Shown here: piece after piece, positions 8,039 through 18,692 of the stretch
How the letters are laid out: each line of letters starts with the position of its first letter
Numbering within the stretch: position 1 is the first letter of the stretch
DNA from: Halosolutus gelatinilyticus
GTDB taxonomy: Archaea; Halobacteriota; Halobacteria; Halobacteriales; Natrialbaceae
DNA: 64,000 nt
Direction: 5' to 3'
NCBI RefSeq assembly: GCF_023028105.1
Contig: NZ_CP095491.1
Span: 1,798,001 to 1,862,000 of the forward strand
Made by a program: the position numbers and the translations under genes
The notes under the pieces: generated by a model
The model's input: only the letters and a program-made list of their open reading frames with translations
The model's database searches: none
What the model was told of the DNA's origin: nothing

Positions 8039-9868
8039 ATGAGCAGCCAACAACGAGAAGCCAAGGTATACGTCAACGGGTCGCTGGTGGGGACGCACCC
8101 GAACCCGAACGAACTGGCGGAACAGATCCGAGAAGCGCGACGCATCGGCGACGTCAGCGAGATGGTCAACGTCTCGGTGAAACAGCGCACTCGCGAAGTG
8201 ATCATCAACGCCGACGCGGGCCGCGCTCGCCGGCCGCTGCTGGTCGTCGAGGACGGCAAACCGCGCATCGCCGAACAGGAGATCGAGGCCCTCCGCGACG
8301 GCGACCTCGACTTCGACGACCTGGTCGACCACGGCTACATCGAGTTCATCGACGCCGAGGAGGAAGAGGACATCTACGTCGCCGTCGACGAGGACGACCT
8401 CACCGACGAGCACACGCACCTCGAGATCGACCCGTCACTGATCTTCTCGATCGGCGCGGGGATGATCCCGTACCCCGAGCACAACGCGTCGCCCCGGATT
8501 ACGATGGGAGCGGGGATGATCAAGCAGTCGCTCGGGTTGCCGAGCGCGAACTACCGCATCCGGCCGGACACGCGCCAGCACCTGCTGCACTACCCGCAGC
8601 TTTCGATGGTGAAAACCCAGACGACGGACCAGATCGGATACGACGACCGACCTGCCGCCCAGAACTTCGTCGTCGCCGTGATGAGCTACGAGGGGTTCAA
8701 CATCGAGGACGCCCTCGTCATGAACCGGGCCTCCGTCGAGCGCGCACTGGCCCGATCGCACTTCTTCCGCACCTACGAGGGCGAGGAGCGCCGCTACCCC
8801 GGCGGCCAGGAGGACCGCTTCGAGATCCCCTCCCAGGACGTCCGCGGGGCTCGCGGCGAGGAGGCCTACGCGCACCTCGACGAGGACGGTCTCGTCAACC
8901 CCGAGACGAAGGTCGACGAGAACTCGGTGCTGCTGGGCAAGACGAGTCCGCCGCGGTTCCTGGAGGAACCGGACGACATGGGCGGCCTCTCGCCCCAGAA
9001 GCGCCGCGAAACGTCCGTGACGATGCGATCCGGCGAGTCGGGCGTCGTCGACACGGTCACGCTGATGGAAGGCGAGGACGGCTCCAAGCTCTCGAAGGTG
9101 TCGGTGCGCGACGAGCGGATCCCGGAACTCGGGGACAAGTTCGCGTCGCGACACGGCCAGAAGGGGGTCGTCGGCCACCTCGCGCCCCAAGAGGACATGC
9201 CCTTCACCGAGGAGGGCGTCGTGCCCGACCTCGTGGTCAACCCGCACGCGCTGCCGTCGCGGATGACCGTCGGGCACATCCTCGAGATGATCGGCGGCAA
9301 ACTCGGCGCGATGGAGGGCCGTCGCGTCGACGGCACGCCGTTCCTCGGCGAGGAGGAGGAGGCCCTCCGGAACGGCCTCGAGGAGGCCGGCTTCAACTCC
9401 GCCGGCAAGGAGACCATGTACTCCGGCGTCACGGGCGAGAAGATCGAGGCCGAGATCTTCATGGGCGTGATCTTCTACCAGAAGCTCTACCACATGGTCT
9501 CGAACAAGCTGCACGCCCGATCGCGCGGGCCGGTGCAGGTGCTCACCCGCCAGCCCACGGAGGGTCGCGCCCGCGAGGGCGGGCTCCGTATCGGGGAGAT
9601 GGAGCGCGACGTGTTCATCGGCCACGGGGCGGCCATGACGCTGAAGGAACGACTCCTCGACGAGTCGGACCGCGAGTTCATCCACGTCTGCGGTAACTGC
9701 GGGATGAGCGCGGTCGAGAACGTCGAACAACGACGGGTCTACTGTCCGAACTGCGACGAGGAGACCGACATCCACGAGATCGAGATGAGCTACGCGTTCA
9801 AGCTTCTGCTCGACGAGATGAAGGCGCTCGGCATCGCGCCGCGACTCGAACTGGAGGACGCCGTCTAA
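8039..9868 (+). CDS. rpoB1: DNA-directed RNA polymerase subunit B'
   Basis: C-terminal half of the split beta-type subunit, 609 residues, forming part of the catalytic centre. It contains GYNIEDA-type [13 protein letters not shown], the conserved [13 protein letters not shown] loop (about 365-377), [17 protein letters not shown] and a C-terminal zinc ribbon with paired cysteines (CGNCG and CPNCD, about 551-575). It is translationally close to the B'' gene and is followed four bases later by rpoA'. Confidence 0.97.
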   Translation: MSSQQREAKVYVNGSLVGTHPNPNELAEQIREARRIGDVSEMVNVSVKQRTREVIINADAGRARRPLLVVEDGKPRIAEQEIEALRDGDLDFDDLVDHGYIEFIDAEEEEDIYVAVDEDDLTDEHTHLEIDPSLIFSIGAGMIPYPEHNASPRITMGAGMIKQSLGLPSANYRIRPDTRQHLLHYPQLSMVKTQTTDQIGYDDRPAAQNFVVAVMSYEGFNIEDALVMNRASVERALARSHFFRTYEGEERRYPGGQEDRFEIPSQDVRGARGEEAYAHLDEDGLVNPETKVDENSVLLGKTSPPRFLEEPDDMGGLSPQKRRETSVTMRSGESGVVDTVTLMEGEDGSKLSKVSVRDERIPELGDKFASRHGQKGVVGHLAPQEDMPFTEEGVVPDLVVNPHALPSRMTVGHILEMIGGKLGAMEGRRVDGTPFLGEEEEALRNGLEEAGFNSAGKETMYSGVTGEKIEAEIFMGVIFYQKLYHMVSNKLHARSRGPVQVLTRQPTEGRAREGGLRIGEMERDVFIGHGAAMTLKERLLDESDREFIHVCGNCGMSAVENVEQRRVYCPNCDEETDIHEIEMSYAFKLLLDEMKALGIAPRLELEDAV

Positions 9869-9872
9869 AACC

Positions 9873-12803
9873 ATGCAAAACGGGACACCAAAAGACATCG
9901 GAGCGATCAACTTCGGGCTCATGGAGCCCGAGGAGTACCGGGAGATGAGCGCGACGAAGATCATCACCGCCGACACCTACGACGACGACGGCTTCCCGAT
10001 CGACATGGGGCTGATGGACCCCCGGCTGGGCGTCATCGACCCCGGGCTGGAGTGCAAGACCTGCGGGAAGCACTCGGGGTCGTGTAACGGCCACTTCGGC
10101 CACATCGAACTCGCCGCGCCGGTCATTCACGTCGGCTTTACGAAACTTATCCGGCGACTCCTGCGAGGGACCTGCCGCGAGTGTTCTAGGCTCCTGCTGA
10201 CGGAAGACGAGCGCGAGGAGTTCCGCGACCAGATCACGGAGTCTCGCAAGCTCGGCCGCGACCTGAACGACGTGACTAAGGCCGCGATCCGGCAGGCCAG
10301 AAAGAAGGACCGTTGTCCGTTCTGTGGCGAGATCCAGTACGACATCGATCACGAGAAGCCGACCACCTACTACGAGGTCCAGCAGGTCCTCACCAGTGAG
10401 TACTCCCAGCGCATCGCTGGCGCGATGCAGGGCGACGAGGAGGCTGGCGTCGAGCGGACGACGCCGGACGAACTCGCCGAGGAAACCGGAATCGAACTCA
10501 CGCGGATCAACGAGATCCTCTCGGGTTCGTTCCGTCCGCGCGAGAACCAGCGCAAGGCGATCGAGAAGGCGTTAGATATCGACCTCACCGAGGAGGACAC
10601 GAACAAGCTGATGCCCTCGGACATCCGGGACTGGTTCGAGGACATCCCGGATGAGGACATCGAGGTCCTGGGAATCGATCCCGAACGCTCCCGACCGGAG
10701 TGGATGATCCTCACCGTCCTCCCCGTGCCCCCGGTCACCGCGCGGCCGTCGATCACGCTGGACAACGGCCAGCGCTCCGAGGACGATCTCACGCACAAGC
10801 TGGTCGACATCATCCGCATCAACCAGCGGTTCATGGAGAACCGCGAAGCCGGCGCTCCGCAGCTGATCATCGAGGACCTGTGGGAGCTGTTGCAGTACCA
10901 CGTGACGACGTTCATGGACAACGAGATCTCGGGGACGCCGCCGGCCCGCCACCGATCGGGCCGGCCGCTCAAGACCCTCTCCCAGCGGCTGAAGGGCAAG
11001 GAGGGACGCTTCCGCGGCTCGCTGTCCGGGAAGCGCGTCAACTTCTCCGCGCGAACCGTCATCTCGCCGGACCCGACCCTCTCGCTCAACGAAGTCGGCG
11101 TCCCGGATCGCGTCGCAAAGGAGATGACCCAGACGATGAACGTCACCGAACGCAACGTCGAGGACGCGCGGCGGTTCGTCGCGAACGGCCCCGAGGGCCA
11201 TCCGGGCGCGAACTACGTGCGCCGGCCCGACGGTCGCCGGCTGAAGGTGACCGAGAAGAACTGCGAGGCGCTCGCGGAGAAGGTCGACGCCGGCTGGGAG
11301 GTCAACCGCCACCTGATCGACGGGGACATCGTCATCTTCAACCGGCAGCCGTCGCTGCACCGGATGTCTATCATGGCCCACGAGGTCGTGGTCATGCCGT
11401 ACAAGACCTTCCGGCTGAACACCGTCGTCTGTCCGCCGTACAACGCCGACTTCGACGGCGACGAGATGAACATGCACGCCCTCCAGAACGAGGAGGCCCG
11501 CGCCGAGGCGCGCGTCCTGATGCGCGTCCAGGAGCAGATCCTCTCCCCGCGGTTCGGCGAGAACATCATCGGGGCGATTCAGGACCACATCTCCGGAACC
11601 TACCTGCTGACCCACGACAACCCGCGGTTCAACGAGACGCAGGCGCTCGACCTGCTGCGGGCGACCCGGATCGACGAACTGCCCGAACCCAGCGGCATCG
11701 ACGACGAGGGCGAGCCGTTCTGGACCGGCCGCGACGTCTTCTCCGAACTGCTGCCCGACGACATGAACCTCGAGTTCACGGGCACCGTCGGCGACGACGT
11801 CGTGATTGAGGACGGCCAACTCGTCGAGGGAACCATCGCCGAGGACGAGGTCGGCGAGTTCGGCGGCGAGATCGTCGACACGATCACCAAGGTGTACGGC
11901 AACACCCGCGCTCGGATCTTCATCAACGAGGTCTCGACGCTCGCGATGCGGGCGATCATGCACTTCGGGTTCTCGATCGGCATCGACGACGAGACCATCC
12001 CCGAGGAAGCGGAAGCCCGCATCCAGGAGACGATCGAGGACGCCAACGATCGCGTCGAGGAGCTGATCGAGGCCTACGAGCGCGGCGAACTCGAGAGCCT
12101 CCCGGGCCGGACGATCGACGAGACCCTCGAGATGAAGATCATGCAGACGCTCTCGCGCGCCCGAGACAACGCGGGTAACATCGCGGAGGAGCACTTCACC
12201 GAGGACAACCCGGCGGTCGTCATGGCCTCCTCCGGTGCGCGCGGATCGATGCTCAACCTGACCCAGATGGCCGGCTGCGTCGGCCAGCAAGCGGTTCGGG
12301 GCGAGCGGATCAACCGCGGCTACGAGGACCGAACCCTCAGTCACTACAAGCCCAACGACCTCTCCGCGGAGGCCCACGGCTTCGTCGAGAACTCCTACAC
12401 CGGCGGGCTCACCCCGCGGGAGTTCTTCTTCCACGCGATGGGCGGCCGCGAGGGGCTGGTCGACACTGCAGTCCGGACCTCGAAGTCCGGCTACCTGCAG
12501 CGCCGGCTCATCAACGCGCTCTCCGAACTCGAAACCCAGTACGACGGCACCGTCCGGGACACCTCGGACACGATCGTTCAGTTCGAGTTCGGCGAGGACG
12601 GCACCTCGCCGGTGAAGGTCTCCTCCGGCGATGACAACGAGATCGACGTCGCACAGATCGCCGACCAGGTGCTCGACGCGGAGTTCGACTCCGAGGAGGA
12701 GCGAGCCGAGTTCCTCGGGACGAAACGCGAACCGACGAACCTCTCCGAGAAGGCGGACGACAGTCTCTTCTACGGTGAAACGGAGGTGACCTCCGATGAC
12801 TGA
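9873..12803 (+). CDS. rpoA1: DNA-directed RNA polymerase subunit A'
   Basis: N-terminal two thirds of the beta'-type largest subunit, 976 residues. The zinc-binding CKTCGK...CNGHFGHIE motif lies near residue 60, with further Cys pairs at CRECS and CPFCG. The universal active-site motif NADFDGDEM occupies residues 524-532, with metal-binding aspartates 526, 528 and 530. The bridge-helix region is marked by [12 protein letters not shown]. The gene overlaps rpoA'' by eight bases, the normal archaeal A'/A'' arrangement. No intein is present. Confidence 0.98.
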   Translation: MQNGTPKDIGAINFGLMEPEEYREMSATKIITADTYDDDGFPIDMGLMDPRLGVIDPGLECKTCGKHSGSCNGHFGHIELAAPVIHVGFTKLIRRLLRGTCRECSRLLLTEDEREEFRDQITESRKLGRDLNDVTKAAIRQARKKDRCPFCGEIQYDIDHEKPTTYYEVQQVLTSEYSQRIAGAMQGDEEAGVERTTPDELAEETGIELTRINEILSGSFRPRENQRKAIEKALDIDLTEEDTNKLMPSDIRDWFEDIPDEDIEVLGIDPERSRPEWMILTVLPVPPVTARPSITLDNGQRSEDDLTHKLVDIIRINQRFMENREAGAPQLIIEDLWELLQYHVTTFMDNEISGTPPARHRSGRPLKTLSQRLKGKEGRFRGSLSGKRVNFSARTVISPDPTLSLNEVGVPDRVAKEMTQTMNVTERNVEDARRFVANGPEGHPGANYVRRPDGRRLKVTEKNCEALAEKVDAGWEVNRHLIDGDIVIFNRQPSLHRMSIMAHEVVVMPYKTFRLNTVVCPPYNADFDGDEMNMHALQNEEARAEARVLMRVQEQILSPRFGENIIGAIQDHISGTYLLTHDNPRFNETQALDLLRATRIDELPEPSGIDDEGEPFWTGRDVFSELLPDDMNLEFTGTVGDDVVIEDGQLVEGTIAEDEVGEFGGEIVDTITKVYGNTRARIFINEVSTLAMRAIMHFGFSIGIDDETIPEEAEARIQETIEDANDRVEELIEAYERGELESLPGRTIDETLEMKIMQTLSRARDNAGNIAEEHFTEDNPAVVMASSGARGSMLNLTQMAGCVGQQAVRGERINRGYEDRTLSHYKPNDLSAEAHGFVENSYTGGLTPREFFFHAMGGREGLVDTAVRTSKSGYLQRRLINALSELETQYDGTVRDTSDTIVQFEFGEDGTSPVKVSSGDDNEIDVAQIADQVLDAEFDSEEERAEFLGTKREPTNLSEKADDSLFYGETEVTSDD

Positions 12804-13983
12804 AGTCGAGTACGACGTCGACGACGACGTGATCGCGGTCGTCGAGGACACGGACCTCCCGCGCCGGCTGAAGGACGACGTCTACGAGACGATCGAGGAT
12901 CGCGGCGGCGCGACCGTCGAAGACGCCAACCAGCTCGCGAAGGCCGTCGAAGCCCGCTACGTGGACACCCGCGTCGATCCGCTCGACCCCGTCGGTACCG
13001 TTTCGGCGCAGTCGATCGGCGAACCCGGGACGCAGCTGACGATGAACACGTTCCACTACGCGGGCGTCGCGGAGATCGACGTGACGCAGGGGCTGCCGCG
13101 GCTGATCGAACTGGTCGACGCCCGGAAGACCCCAGACACACCGATGATGACCGTCCACCTGGAGGACGAGTACGCCACCGAGCGCGAGAAGGCCCACGAG
13201 GTCGTCTGGAATATCGAGGCGACCAAGATCCTCGCGCTGGGCGACGTCTCGACCAATGTCGCGGACATGCGGGTCCAGATCTCGCTGAATCGGGACACCC
13301 TCGAGGAGCGGATGATCACGCCCGAGGAGGTCGCCGAGACGATCGAGGATCACCTCGGCGTCAGCACGGTCCAGCAGGGCACCCAGATCGAGTTCGGTCC
13401 CGAGGAACCGTCCTACCGGGACCTGCTTCAGCTCGTCGAGGAGCTGCGCGAGATCACGTTCAAGGGGATCGAGGAGGTCTCTCGGGTCGTCATCCGCCGC
13501 GAGGAAATGGACGACGGCAGCGAGGAGTTCGTCCTCTACACCGAAGGGTCGGCCTTCGGCGACGTCTTGGAGATCGAGGGCGTCGACGCCTCTCGGACGA
13601 CGTGTAACAACATCCACGAGATCCACCGCAACCTCGGCATCGAGGCCGCCCGCGAGGCGATCATCGAGGAGACGAACAACACGCTCGCCGAACAGGGGCT
13701 GGACGACGTGAACGTCCGCCACCTGATGCTCGTCGCGGACATCATGACTAACCGCGGCGAGATCGAGTCGATCGGTCGCCACGGTATCTCCGGCTCGAAG
13801 GAGTCCGTGCTCGCCCGCGCGGCGTTCGAGGTGACGGTCAACCACCTGCTCAACGCCGCGATCCACGGCGAGGTCGACGATCTCGACGGCGTCACCGAGA
13901 ACGTCATCGTCGGCAAGCCGATCAAGCTCGGCACCGGCGACGTCGACCTTCGGATGGGCTCTACCACCGGACGGGCCGACTGA
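12796..13983 (+). CDS. rpoA2: DNA-directed RNA polymerase subunit A''
   Basis: C-terminal part of the largest RNA polymerase subunit, 395 residues. The trigger-loop segment [19 protein letters not shown] sits near residue 75, and the conserved C-terminal [18 protein letters not shown] lies near residue 335. The start overlaps the end of rpoA' by eight bases, implying coupled translation. nusA follows after three bases. Confidence 0.97.
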   Translation: MTEVEYDVDDDVIAVVEDTDLPRRLKDDVYETIEDRGGATVEDANQLAKAVEARYVDTRVDPLDPVGTVSAQSIGEPGTQLTMNTFHYAGVAEIDVTQGLPRLIELVDARKTPDTPMMTVHLEDEYATEREKAHEVVWNIEATKILALGDVSTNVADMRVQISLNRDTLEERMITPEEVAETIEDHLGVSTVQQGTQIEFGPEEPSYRDLLQLVEELREITFKGIEEVSRVVIRREEMDDGSEEFVLYTEGSAFGDVLEIEGVDASRTTCNNIHEIHRNLGIEAAREAIIEETNNTLAEQGLDDVNVRHLMLVADIMTNRGEIESIGRHGISGSKESVLARAAFEVTVNHLLNAAIHGEVDDLDGVTENVIVGKPIKLGTGDVDLRMGSTTGRAD

Positions 13984-13986
13984 TCG

Positions 13987-14418
13987 ATGGCGGTCCGGCT
14001 CACCGACGACGCTCGCCAGTACCTCGCCCTGTTCGAGGACGTGACGGGCGCAACCGGGACGGACTGTCTCATCGACGATACCAACGACGAGAATCGACTG
14101 CTCGTCGTCGTCGCGAGCGGCCAGATGGGCGACGCGATCGGCCCCGGCGGACGAACGGTCCGGCAGTTCGAGGATCGGGTCGACGCCCGTGTCCGCCTCG
14201 TCGAAGACGCCGACGACCCCGCCGAGTTCGTCGCGAACGCGCTCGCCCCGGCGGCCGTCTACAACGTCACCGTCAGCGAGAACGGAGATACCGTCGCCTA
14301 CGTCGAGGTCGCCGAGGAGGATCGCGGGGTCGCGATCGGATCGAACGGCGAGACGATCGACGCCGCGCGGACGCTCGCCAATCGCCACTTCGCGATCGAC
14401 GACGTGCAGTTGATCTGA
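13987..14418 (+). CDS. nusA: Archaeal NusA-like transcription factor
   Basis: 143-residue archaeal NusA, consisting essentially of two KH domains without the bacterial N-terminal and S1 parts. The GXXG-type loops are visible as GPGGRT (about residue 54) and GSNGET (about 118). It closes the polymerase operon, three bases after rpoA''. In related genomes rps12 and rps7 usually follow directly; here they are about 3.2 kb away. Confidence 0.9.
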   Translation: MAVRLTDDARQYLALFEDVTGATGTDCLIDDTNDENRLLVVVASGQMGDAIGPGGRTVRQFEDRVDARVRLVEDADDPAEFVANALAPAAVYNVTVSENGDTVAYVEVAEEDRGVAIGSNGETIDAARTLANRHFAIDDVQLI

Positions 14419-14491
14419 CCGAATCTGCTCGTTCTACTGAATCCGGTTTGCGCCAGCGGCCTTCTCGGCATCGCGGCGCTCGAGCCACCGT

Positions 14492-14764
14492 TCAGAGAGA
14501 TATCGCGGCGGCAAAAAAGAGGAGCAGTCCCACGACGCTACTCGCTCGAACTACTGTAGCGACTCTCACGCGATTAGCGGGGAGTGACTCTGCTATCCCT
14601 ATCATCACGAGGGAGAGTCCGAGAAAGATCGACTGAAATCCTGCTGGCCTCGCCGTATTGACCGCGACGATCCCGTATGCGAGGGGGAAGATCCCTCCAG
14701 CGATCGGAGCCCACGCACATCGCCCTCCTCTGGGCTCGATTACTATCGACTTCGGTAGTGCCAC
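14492..14764 (-). CDS. Small hypothetical membrane protein
   Basis: 90 residues from a GTG start, family not recognised. Three hydrophobic segments are visible (about residues 20-34, 44-57 and 70-90), the last running to the C-terminus, with basic residues between them as expected of a small inner-membrane protein. The gene is convergent with nusA, and codon choice is less GC-biased than in the polymerase genes. The 293 nt between it and the aldehyde dehydrogenase hold no recognisable gene. Confidence 0.5.
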   Translation of the reverse strand: MALPKSIVIEPRGGRCAWAPIAGGIFPLAYGIVAVNTARPAGFQSIFLGLSLVMIGIAESLPANRVRVATVVRASSVVGLLLFFAAAISL

Positions 14765-15057
14765 ACTGTGCTATCGGTACGATCACATACAACGTTTTTG
14801 TCGATACTCCCGTTCGGAGGAGATTATTTTGTAGAGTCTGTTCCGAACTCGGAGCCACGCGAACGCCAGGTCAGCCGTCGATCAGGCGGATCATCTCGTG
14901 AACGTGTCGAATAGCGCCAGCAAACGGTACGGTCGGCGATGAATGAACGTAGCGCGTTCGGTCCTTGATGCGATCCGTGATGACTTCGGAAATACGTATT
15001 CGATCGAGAATGTCATAACCAAACCAATAAGCGGATTCCATCGAGAGGGGGATTCGT

Positions 15058-16569
15058 ATGACGGATACGAGCAAATCATCCGCCGAAGGGATCGACGTGG
15101 ACGAACTCGATATCGCGCCGGAGAACGGGTGGAACGCCCTGTACCTCGACGGTGAGTGGCTCCCCGCCGGCGATCGAGATCTGATCGACGTCGAAAATCC
15201 CTCGACGCGGGCGACCCTGACGACGGTTCCCTCGGGGACGGCCGACGACGTCGACGAGGCGTACGCGATCGCGGAACGGGCCCAGCCGGAGTGGGCCCAG
15301 CGACCGCCCCAAGAGCGTGCCGCGATCGTATCCGAGGCCCGCAGGCTGCTGGGCGAGTACGCCGACGACCTCGAGACGCTGTTCGCCGTCGAGTGCGGCG
15401 GTGTTCAGCTGAAAGCCGGTTTCGAGACGCAACTCGCACAGGGGACGATGGAGGTCGGTGCCGGCCTGGCGATGCGCGACGGCGGCCGTCGAAAGGATTC
15501 GATCACGCCCGGCAAGGAGAATTTGCTCGTGCGCGAACCGGCCGGCGTCGTCGGCGTCATCACGCCGTGGAACTTCCCGCTGTACCTCTCCAGTCGAGTC
15601 GTCGCGCCCGCCATCGCGCTGGGCAACAGCGTGGCGTTAAAGCCCGATGAGCACACCCCGCTGACGGGCGGGCTCGTGCTCGCGAAGGTCTTCGAGGAGG
15701 CCGGCCTCCCGGGCGGCGTCTTGAACGTCGTCCCCGGCTACGGCCCCGAGATCGGCGATCACTTCTCGGCGCACCCGGTTCCGTCGGTGATGTCGTTTAC
15801 CGGCTCCTCGGAGGTCGGCCGCCGCGTCGGCCGGCGCGCCGTCGGATCGTACACGGAACCCGCGCTCGAACTCGGCGGGAATAACGCACACATCGTGTTG
15901 CCGGACGCCGACTTGGAGCGCGCGATCGCCGCCGGAGCGTTCGGGTCGTTCACCCATCAGGGTCAGGAGTGTATCTCGATCAACCGCCATCTCGTCCACG
16001 AATCGCTGTACGACGAGTACGTGGCGGGGCTGGCCGACCGCGCAGCGCAACTCCCCATCGGCGATCCGCTCGAAGAGGGCGCCCTCGTCGGACCGGTCAT
16101 CAACGAGCGCCAGCGCGACAAGATCGTCGGGTTCGTCGAGGAGTCGATCGCACGCGGCGCGACAGTCGAGGCCGGCGGCGGCCACGACGGCCTGTTCGTC
16201 GAGCCCACGGTGCTGTCGGGCGTCACCAACGACATGCCGATCGCCCGCAACGAGCACTTCGGGCCGATCGCGCCGGTCATTCCCTTCGAGACCGACGAGG
16301 AGGCGGTCCGGATCGCCAATGACACCCAGTACGGCCTATCGGGATCGGTTCACTCGCCGGACGTGGCTCGGGCGCGCGACGTGGCCGACGCGATGGAGAC
16401 CGGCATGGTCCACATCAACGACCAGCCGTTGAACGACGAACCGCACGTCGCGTTCGGGGGCGTCGGTGCGTCGGGGATGGGTCGGTACAACGACGAGTGG
16501 ATCCTCGACACCTTGACGACGGTGAAGTGGATCTCGATCCAGCGCGAGCCTCGACAGTACCCGTACTGA
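15058..16569 (+). CDS. NAD(P)-dependent aldehyde dehydrogenase
   Basis: 503-residue aldehyde dehydrogenase oxidising an aldehyde to the acid. Signature elements are TPWNFPL in the cofactor-binding region, the KPDE motif, FTGSSEVG, the general base E271 in LELGGNN, the catalytic nucleophile C305 in HQGQECISI, and the C-terminal EHFGPI. Length and motif order match the standard family. The substrate cannot be assigned; acetaldehyde from the eut operon is possible but the genes are far apart. The gene stands alone between nusA and rps12. Confidence 0.92.
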   Translation: MTDTSKSSAEGIDVDELDIAPENGWNALYLDGEWLPAGDRDLIDVENPSTRATLTTVPSGTADDVDEAYAIAERAQPEWAQRPPQERAAIVSEARRLLGEYADDLETLFAVECGGVQLKAGFETQLAQGTMEVGAGLAMRDGGRRKDSITPGKENLLVREPAGVVGVITPWNFPLYLSSRVVAPAIALGNSVALKPDEHTPLTGGLVLAKVFEEAGLPGGVLNVVPGYGPEIGDHFSAHPVPSVMSFTGSSEVGRRVGRRAVGSYTEPALELGGNNAHIVLPDADLERAIAAGAFGSFTHQGQECISINRHLVHESLYDEYVAGLADRAAQLPIGDPLEEGALVGPVINERQRDKIVGFVEESIARGATVEAGGGHDGLFVEPTVLSGVTNDMPIARNEHFGPIAPVIPFETDEEAVRIANDTQYGLSGSVHSPDVARARDVADAMETGMVHINDQPLNDEPHVAFGGVGASGMGRYNDEWILDTLTTVKWISIQREPRQYPY

Positions 16570-16648
16570 TATCGGGTGTGCGTTCGACGCAGAACTCGTT
16601 TCGAGCGTCTATACCGCCAGCCGCGGACCGGTCACGGCGCGGCCGTAA

Positions 16649-17302
16649 TCACAGCCACTCGACGCGGTACTCGCAGCGGTGGCCGCCGTCCGATCGGCAC
16701 TGATCGCCGACCTCCTCGACTTCGACGGGGTTGTTGGCAAACTTTCTCGCAACGCCCCTGATGAGTCCTTTGTCGAATTCACACGGGTACGGGTTCTCAC
16801 AGACCATGATCCCCTCGTTCGGTCCCTCTTCTTGGAACTCATAAAACCCGATCTCGCTGCCGCGGTGGTTCGCGTGATACGCCGTATCGATCGACCGTAA
16901 CGCGTTATCGACGTCGGTGATGTCCGGGGGGAATTCGACGTGCTCGGGGATGTTCTGCCCCATATTCCGCATTCTGACGCCGCCGTACTCGTCGCGCATG
17001 TCGTACAGCATAGCCAGCGGAATTGTGAGCGGGTACCATTCGTCGGGATCGATGTCCTCGAGCCCGTATTCAGCGAGTTTATTGGAGATCTGATTCCCCA
17101 CGAACGACGAGACGGATTCGCCCGCAGCGATATACGATAGGGGGCTCCGCCCGATTACTTCCGCGTCCTCGAGTGACCCGTCGAATCCGATTCGACCGTC
17201 TACTACCGGCGATTCGTCGGCGGATTGGGTGTTTCCGTTGGAAAGACCGAGGAGTCGCTTGAACCAGGACGTGGTGGCGAAAACCGTGCTGAGTGGAGCC
17301 AT
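16649..17302 (-). CDS. V4R-like sensory/heme-NO-binding-type domain protein
   Basis: 217-residue protein. The C-terminal 80 residues resemble a 4-vinyl-reductase (V4R) domain: a CENPYPC stretch, FDKGLIRGVARKF, then the cysteine pair C202-x7-C210 in the form QCRSDGGHRC, which matches the usual V4R end. The N-terminal part is helical, with no recognised motif. V4R domains bind small ligands or metals and often serve as sensors. The convergent aldehyde dehydrogenase may be unrelated. Weaker alternative: a stand-alone heme-NO-binding domain. Confidence 0.6.
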   Translation of the reverse strand: MAPLSTVFATTSWFKRLLGLSNGNTQSADESPVVDGRIGFDGSLEDAEVIGRSPLSYIAAGESVSSFVGNQISNKLAEYGLEDIDPDEWYPLTIPLAMLYDMRDEYGGVRMRNMGQNIPEHVEFPPDITDVDNALRSIDTAYHANHRGSEIGFYEFQEEGPNEGIMVCENPYPCEFDKGLIRGVARKFANNPVEVEEVGDQCRSDGGHRCEYRVEWL

Positions 17303-17630
17303 AACGAGTGCGAGATATGACCCAGATAACTAATAACTTCTAGTTAATTATAACATCTGATAGCGAGAGTCGAATCGCTCGACTCTGTCGTCCGATGGCG
17401 ATAATCGTCACCGTACTACCGACGACGTCGGCGTTTGTCGGTCCGAGCTCCGTCTCGAATCGGCTGCGCCGGAGATCGCGCGTCGAATCCGTCGCGGACA
17501 GCCCGAGAGCCGCTACTCGGTGCCGAAACGCGCTCAGATTCCTTCATCGACCCCGATCGAGCGCTCTCGAGCCGTAACGTCAGTTCGAAACGGGTCGCTT
17601 AAGTGCCTTCGACGGATAGCGACGGGTACT
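17303..17630 (+). promoter_or_regulatory. Intergenic region with rps12 promoter
   Basis: 328 nt without a gene between the divergent V4R-like gene and rps12. An AT-rich block (TAATAACTTCTAGTTAATTATAA split over 17329-17352) lies just upstream of the V4R start and probably carries its promoter. A TATA-like GCTTAAGTGCC at 17597-17607 is about 26-34 nt before the rps12 ATG, which fits a leaderless or nearly leaderless transcript. Confidence 0.45.
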
Positions 17631-18059
17631 ATGGCAAACGGCAAATACGCCGCGCGCAAGCTCAAGAAGGACCGCCAAGAACAGCGGTGGTCCGACTCGG
17701 ACTACGCGCGCCGCGCACGGGGCCTCCGCGAGAAGTCCGATCCTCTCGAGGGAGCGCCACAGGGCCGCGGTATCGTCCTCGAGAAAGTCGGCATCGAAGC
17801 GAAACAGCCCAACTCGGCGATCCGAAAGTGCGTCCGAGTCCAGCTGATCAAGAACGGCAAACAGGTCACCGCGTTCTGTCCCGGTGACGGCGCCATCTCG
17901 TTCATCGACGAACACGACGAAGTCACCATCGCCGGGATCGGTGGCGCGAAGGGTCGTGCGATGGGCGACCTTTCCGGCGTCAACTACAAGGTCGAGAAGG
18001 TAAACGGCGTTTCCCTGCTCGAACTGGTTCGCGGCAACGCGGAGAAACCGGTGCGATAA
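17631..18059 (+). CDS. rps12: 30S ribosomal protein S12 (uS12)
   Basis: 142-residue archaeal uS12, part of the decoding centre of the small subunit. It carries the conserved [19 protein letters not shown] and FCPGDGA segments. The ATG at 17631 gives [15 protein letters not shown], the normal archaeal N-terminus; the upstream extension of the frame has no homology and would include the promoter. rps7 follows after two bases. Confidence 0.97.
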   Translation: MANGKYAARKLKKDRQEQRWSDSDYARRARGLREKSDPLEGAPQGRGIVLEKVGIEAKQPNSAIRKCVRVQLIKNGKQVTAFCPGDGAISFIDEHDEVTIAGIGGAKGRAMGDLSGVNYKVEKVNGVSLLELVRGNAEKPVR

Positions 18060-18061
18060 CC

Positions 18062-18670
18062 ATGGCGGCCGAAGATCAACCAGAACCCGACGCACCGGCC
18101 GGCGGCGCCGACGTCTCCGCCAAGCTATTCGGCACGTGGGAGATCGTCGAGATCGAGTACGCCGATCCGTCGACCGAACGCTACATCACGGTGACACCGA
18201 TCGCCCACACCGCCGGTCGTCACGCCAGCAAGCAGTTCAAGAAATCCCAGGTCTCGATCGTCGAGCGCTTCATCAACCGCTTGATGCAGACTGAGGAGAA
18301 CACGGGTAAAAAGCAGCAGACGCTCAACCACGTCCGTGACGCGTTCGAGCTCGTCCACGAGCGCACCGACGAGAACCCCGTTCAGGTGCTCGTATCGGCC
18401 GTCGAGAACGCAGCCCCGCGCGAGGAGACCGTCCGCCTGAAGTACGGTGGCATCTCCGTCCCCAAGGCCGTCGACGTCGCGCCACAACGCCGTGTCGACC
18501 AGGCGTTGAAGTTCCTCGCCGACGGCGTCAACAACGACTCGTTCAAGACCCCGACGTCGGTCGACGAAGCGATCGCCAGCCAGCTCATCGGCGCTGCCAA
18601 CTACGACGTCCAGACGTACGCGATCGGGCAGAAAGAAGAGAAAGAGCGCGTCGCGGCGGCCGCACGCTAA
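18062..18670 (+). CDS. rps7: 30S ribosomal protein S7 (uS7)
   Basis: 202-residue archaeal uS7, which organises the 3' major domain of 16S rRNA. Recognisable stretches are RFINRLMQTEENTGKKQ, NPVQVLVSAVENAAPREE and the C-terminal SQLIGAANYDVQ. It has the acidic, Ala/Pro-rich N-terminal extension usual in halophiles. It is co-transcribed with rps12. Its stop lies only 22 nt from the stop of the convergent CHAT gene, an unusually tight junction with foreign-looking DNA. Confidence 0.97.
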   Translation: MAAEDQPEPDAPAGGADVSAKLFGTWEIVEIEYADPSTERYITVTPIAHTAGRHASKQFKKSQVSIVERFINRLMQTEENTGKKQQTLNHVRDAFELVHERTDENPVQVLVSAVENAAPREETVRLKYGGISVPKAVDVAPQRRVDQALKFLADGVNNDSFKTPTSVDEAIASQLIGAANYDVQTYAIGQKEEKERVAAAAR

Positions 18671-18692
18671 CGCAGATTTCTTTAAAGCGAAG

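Noticed and set aside
6458-13983. Possible inteins in the RNA polymerase subunits
   Set aside because: All four large subunits have normal length and uninterrupted motifs, including NADFDGDEM, so no intein is inserted.
10572-14388. Long antisense frames opposite rpoA', rpoA'' and nusA
   Set aside because: They mirror the codon bias of the polymerase genes on the other strand and contain no domain-like segments.
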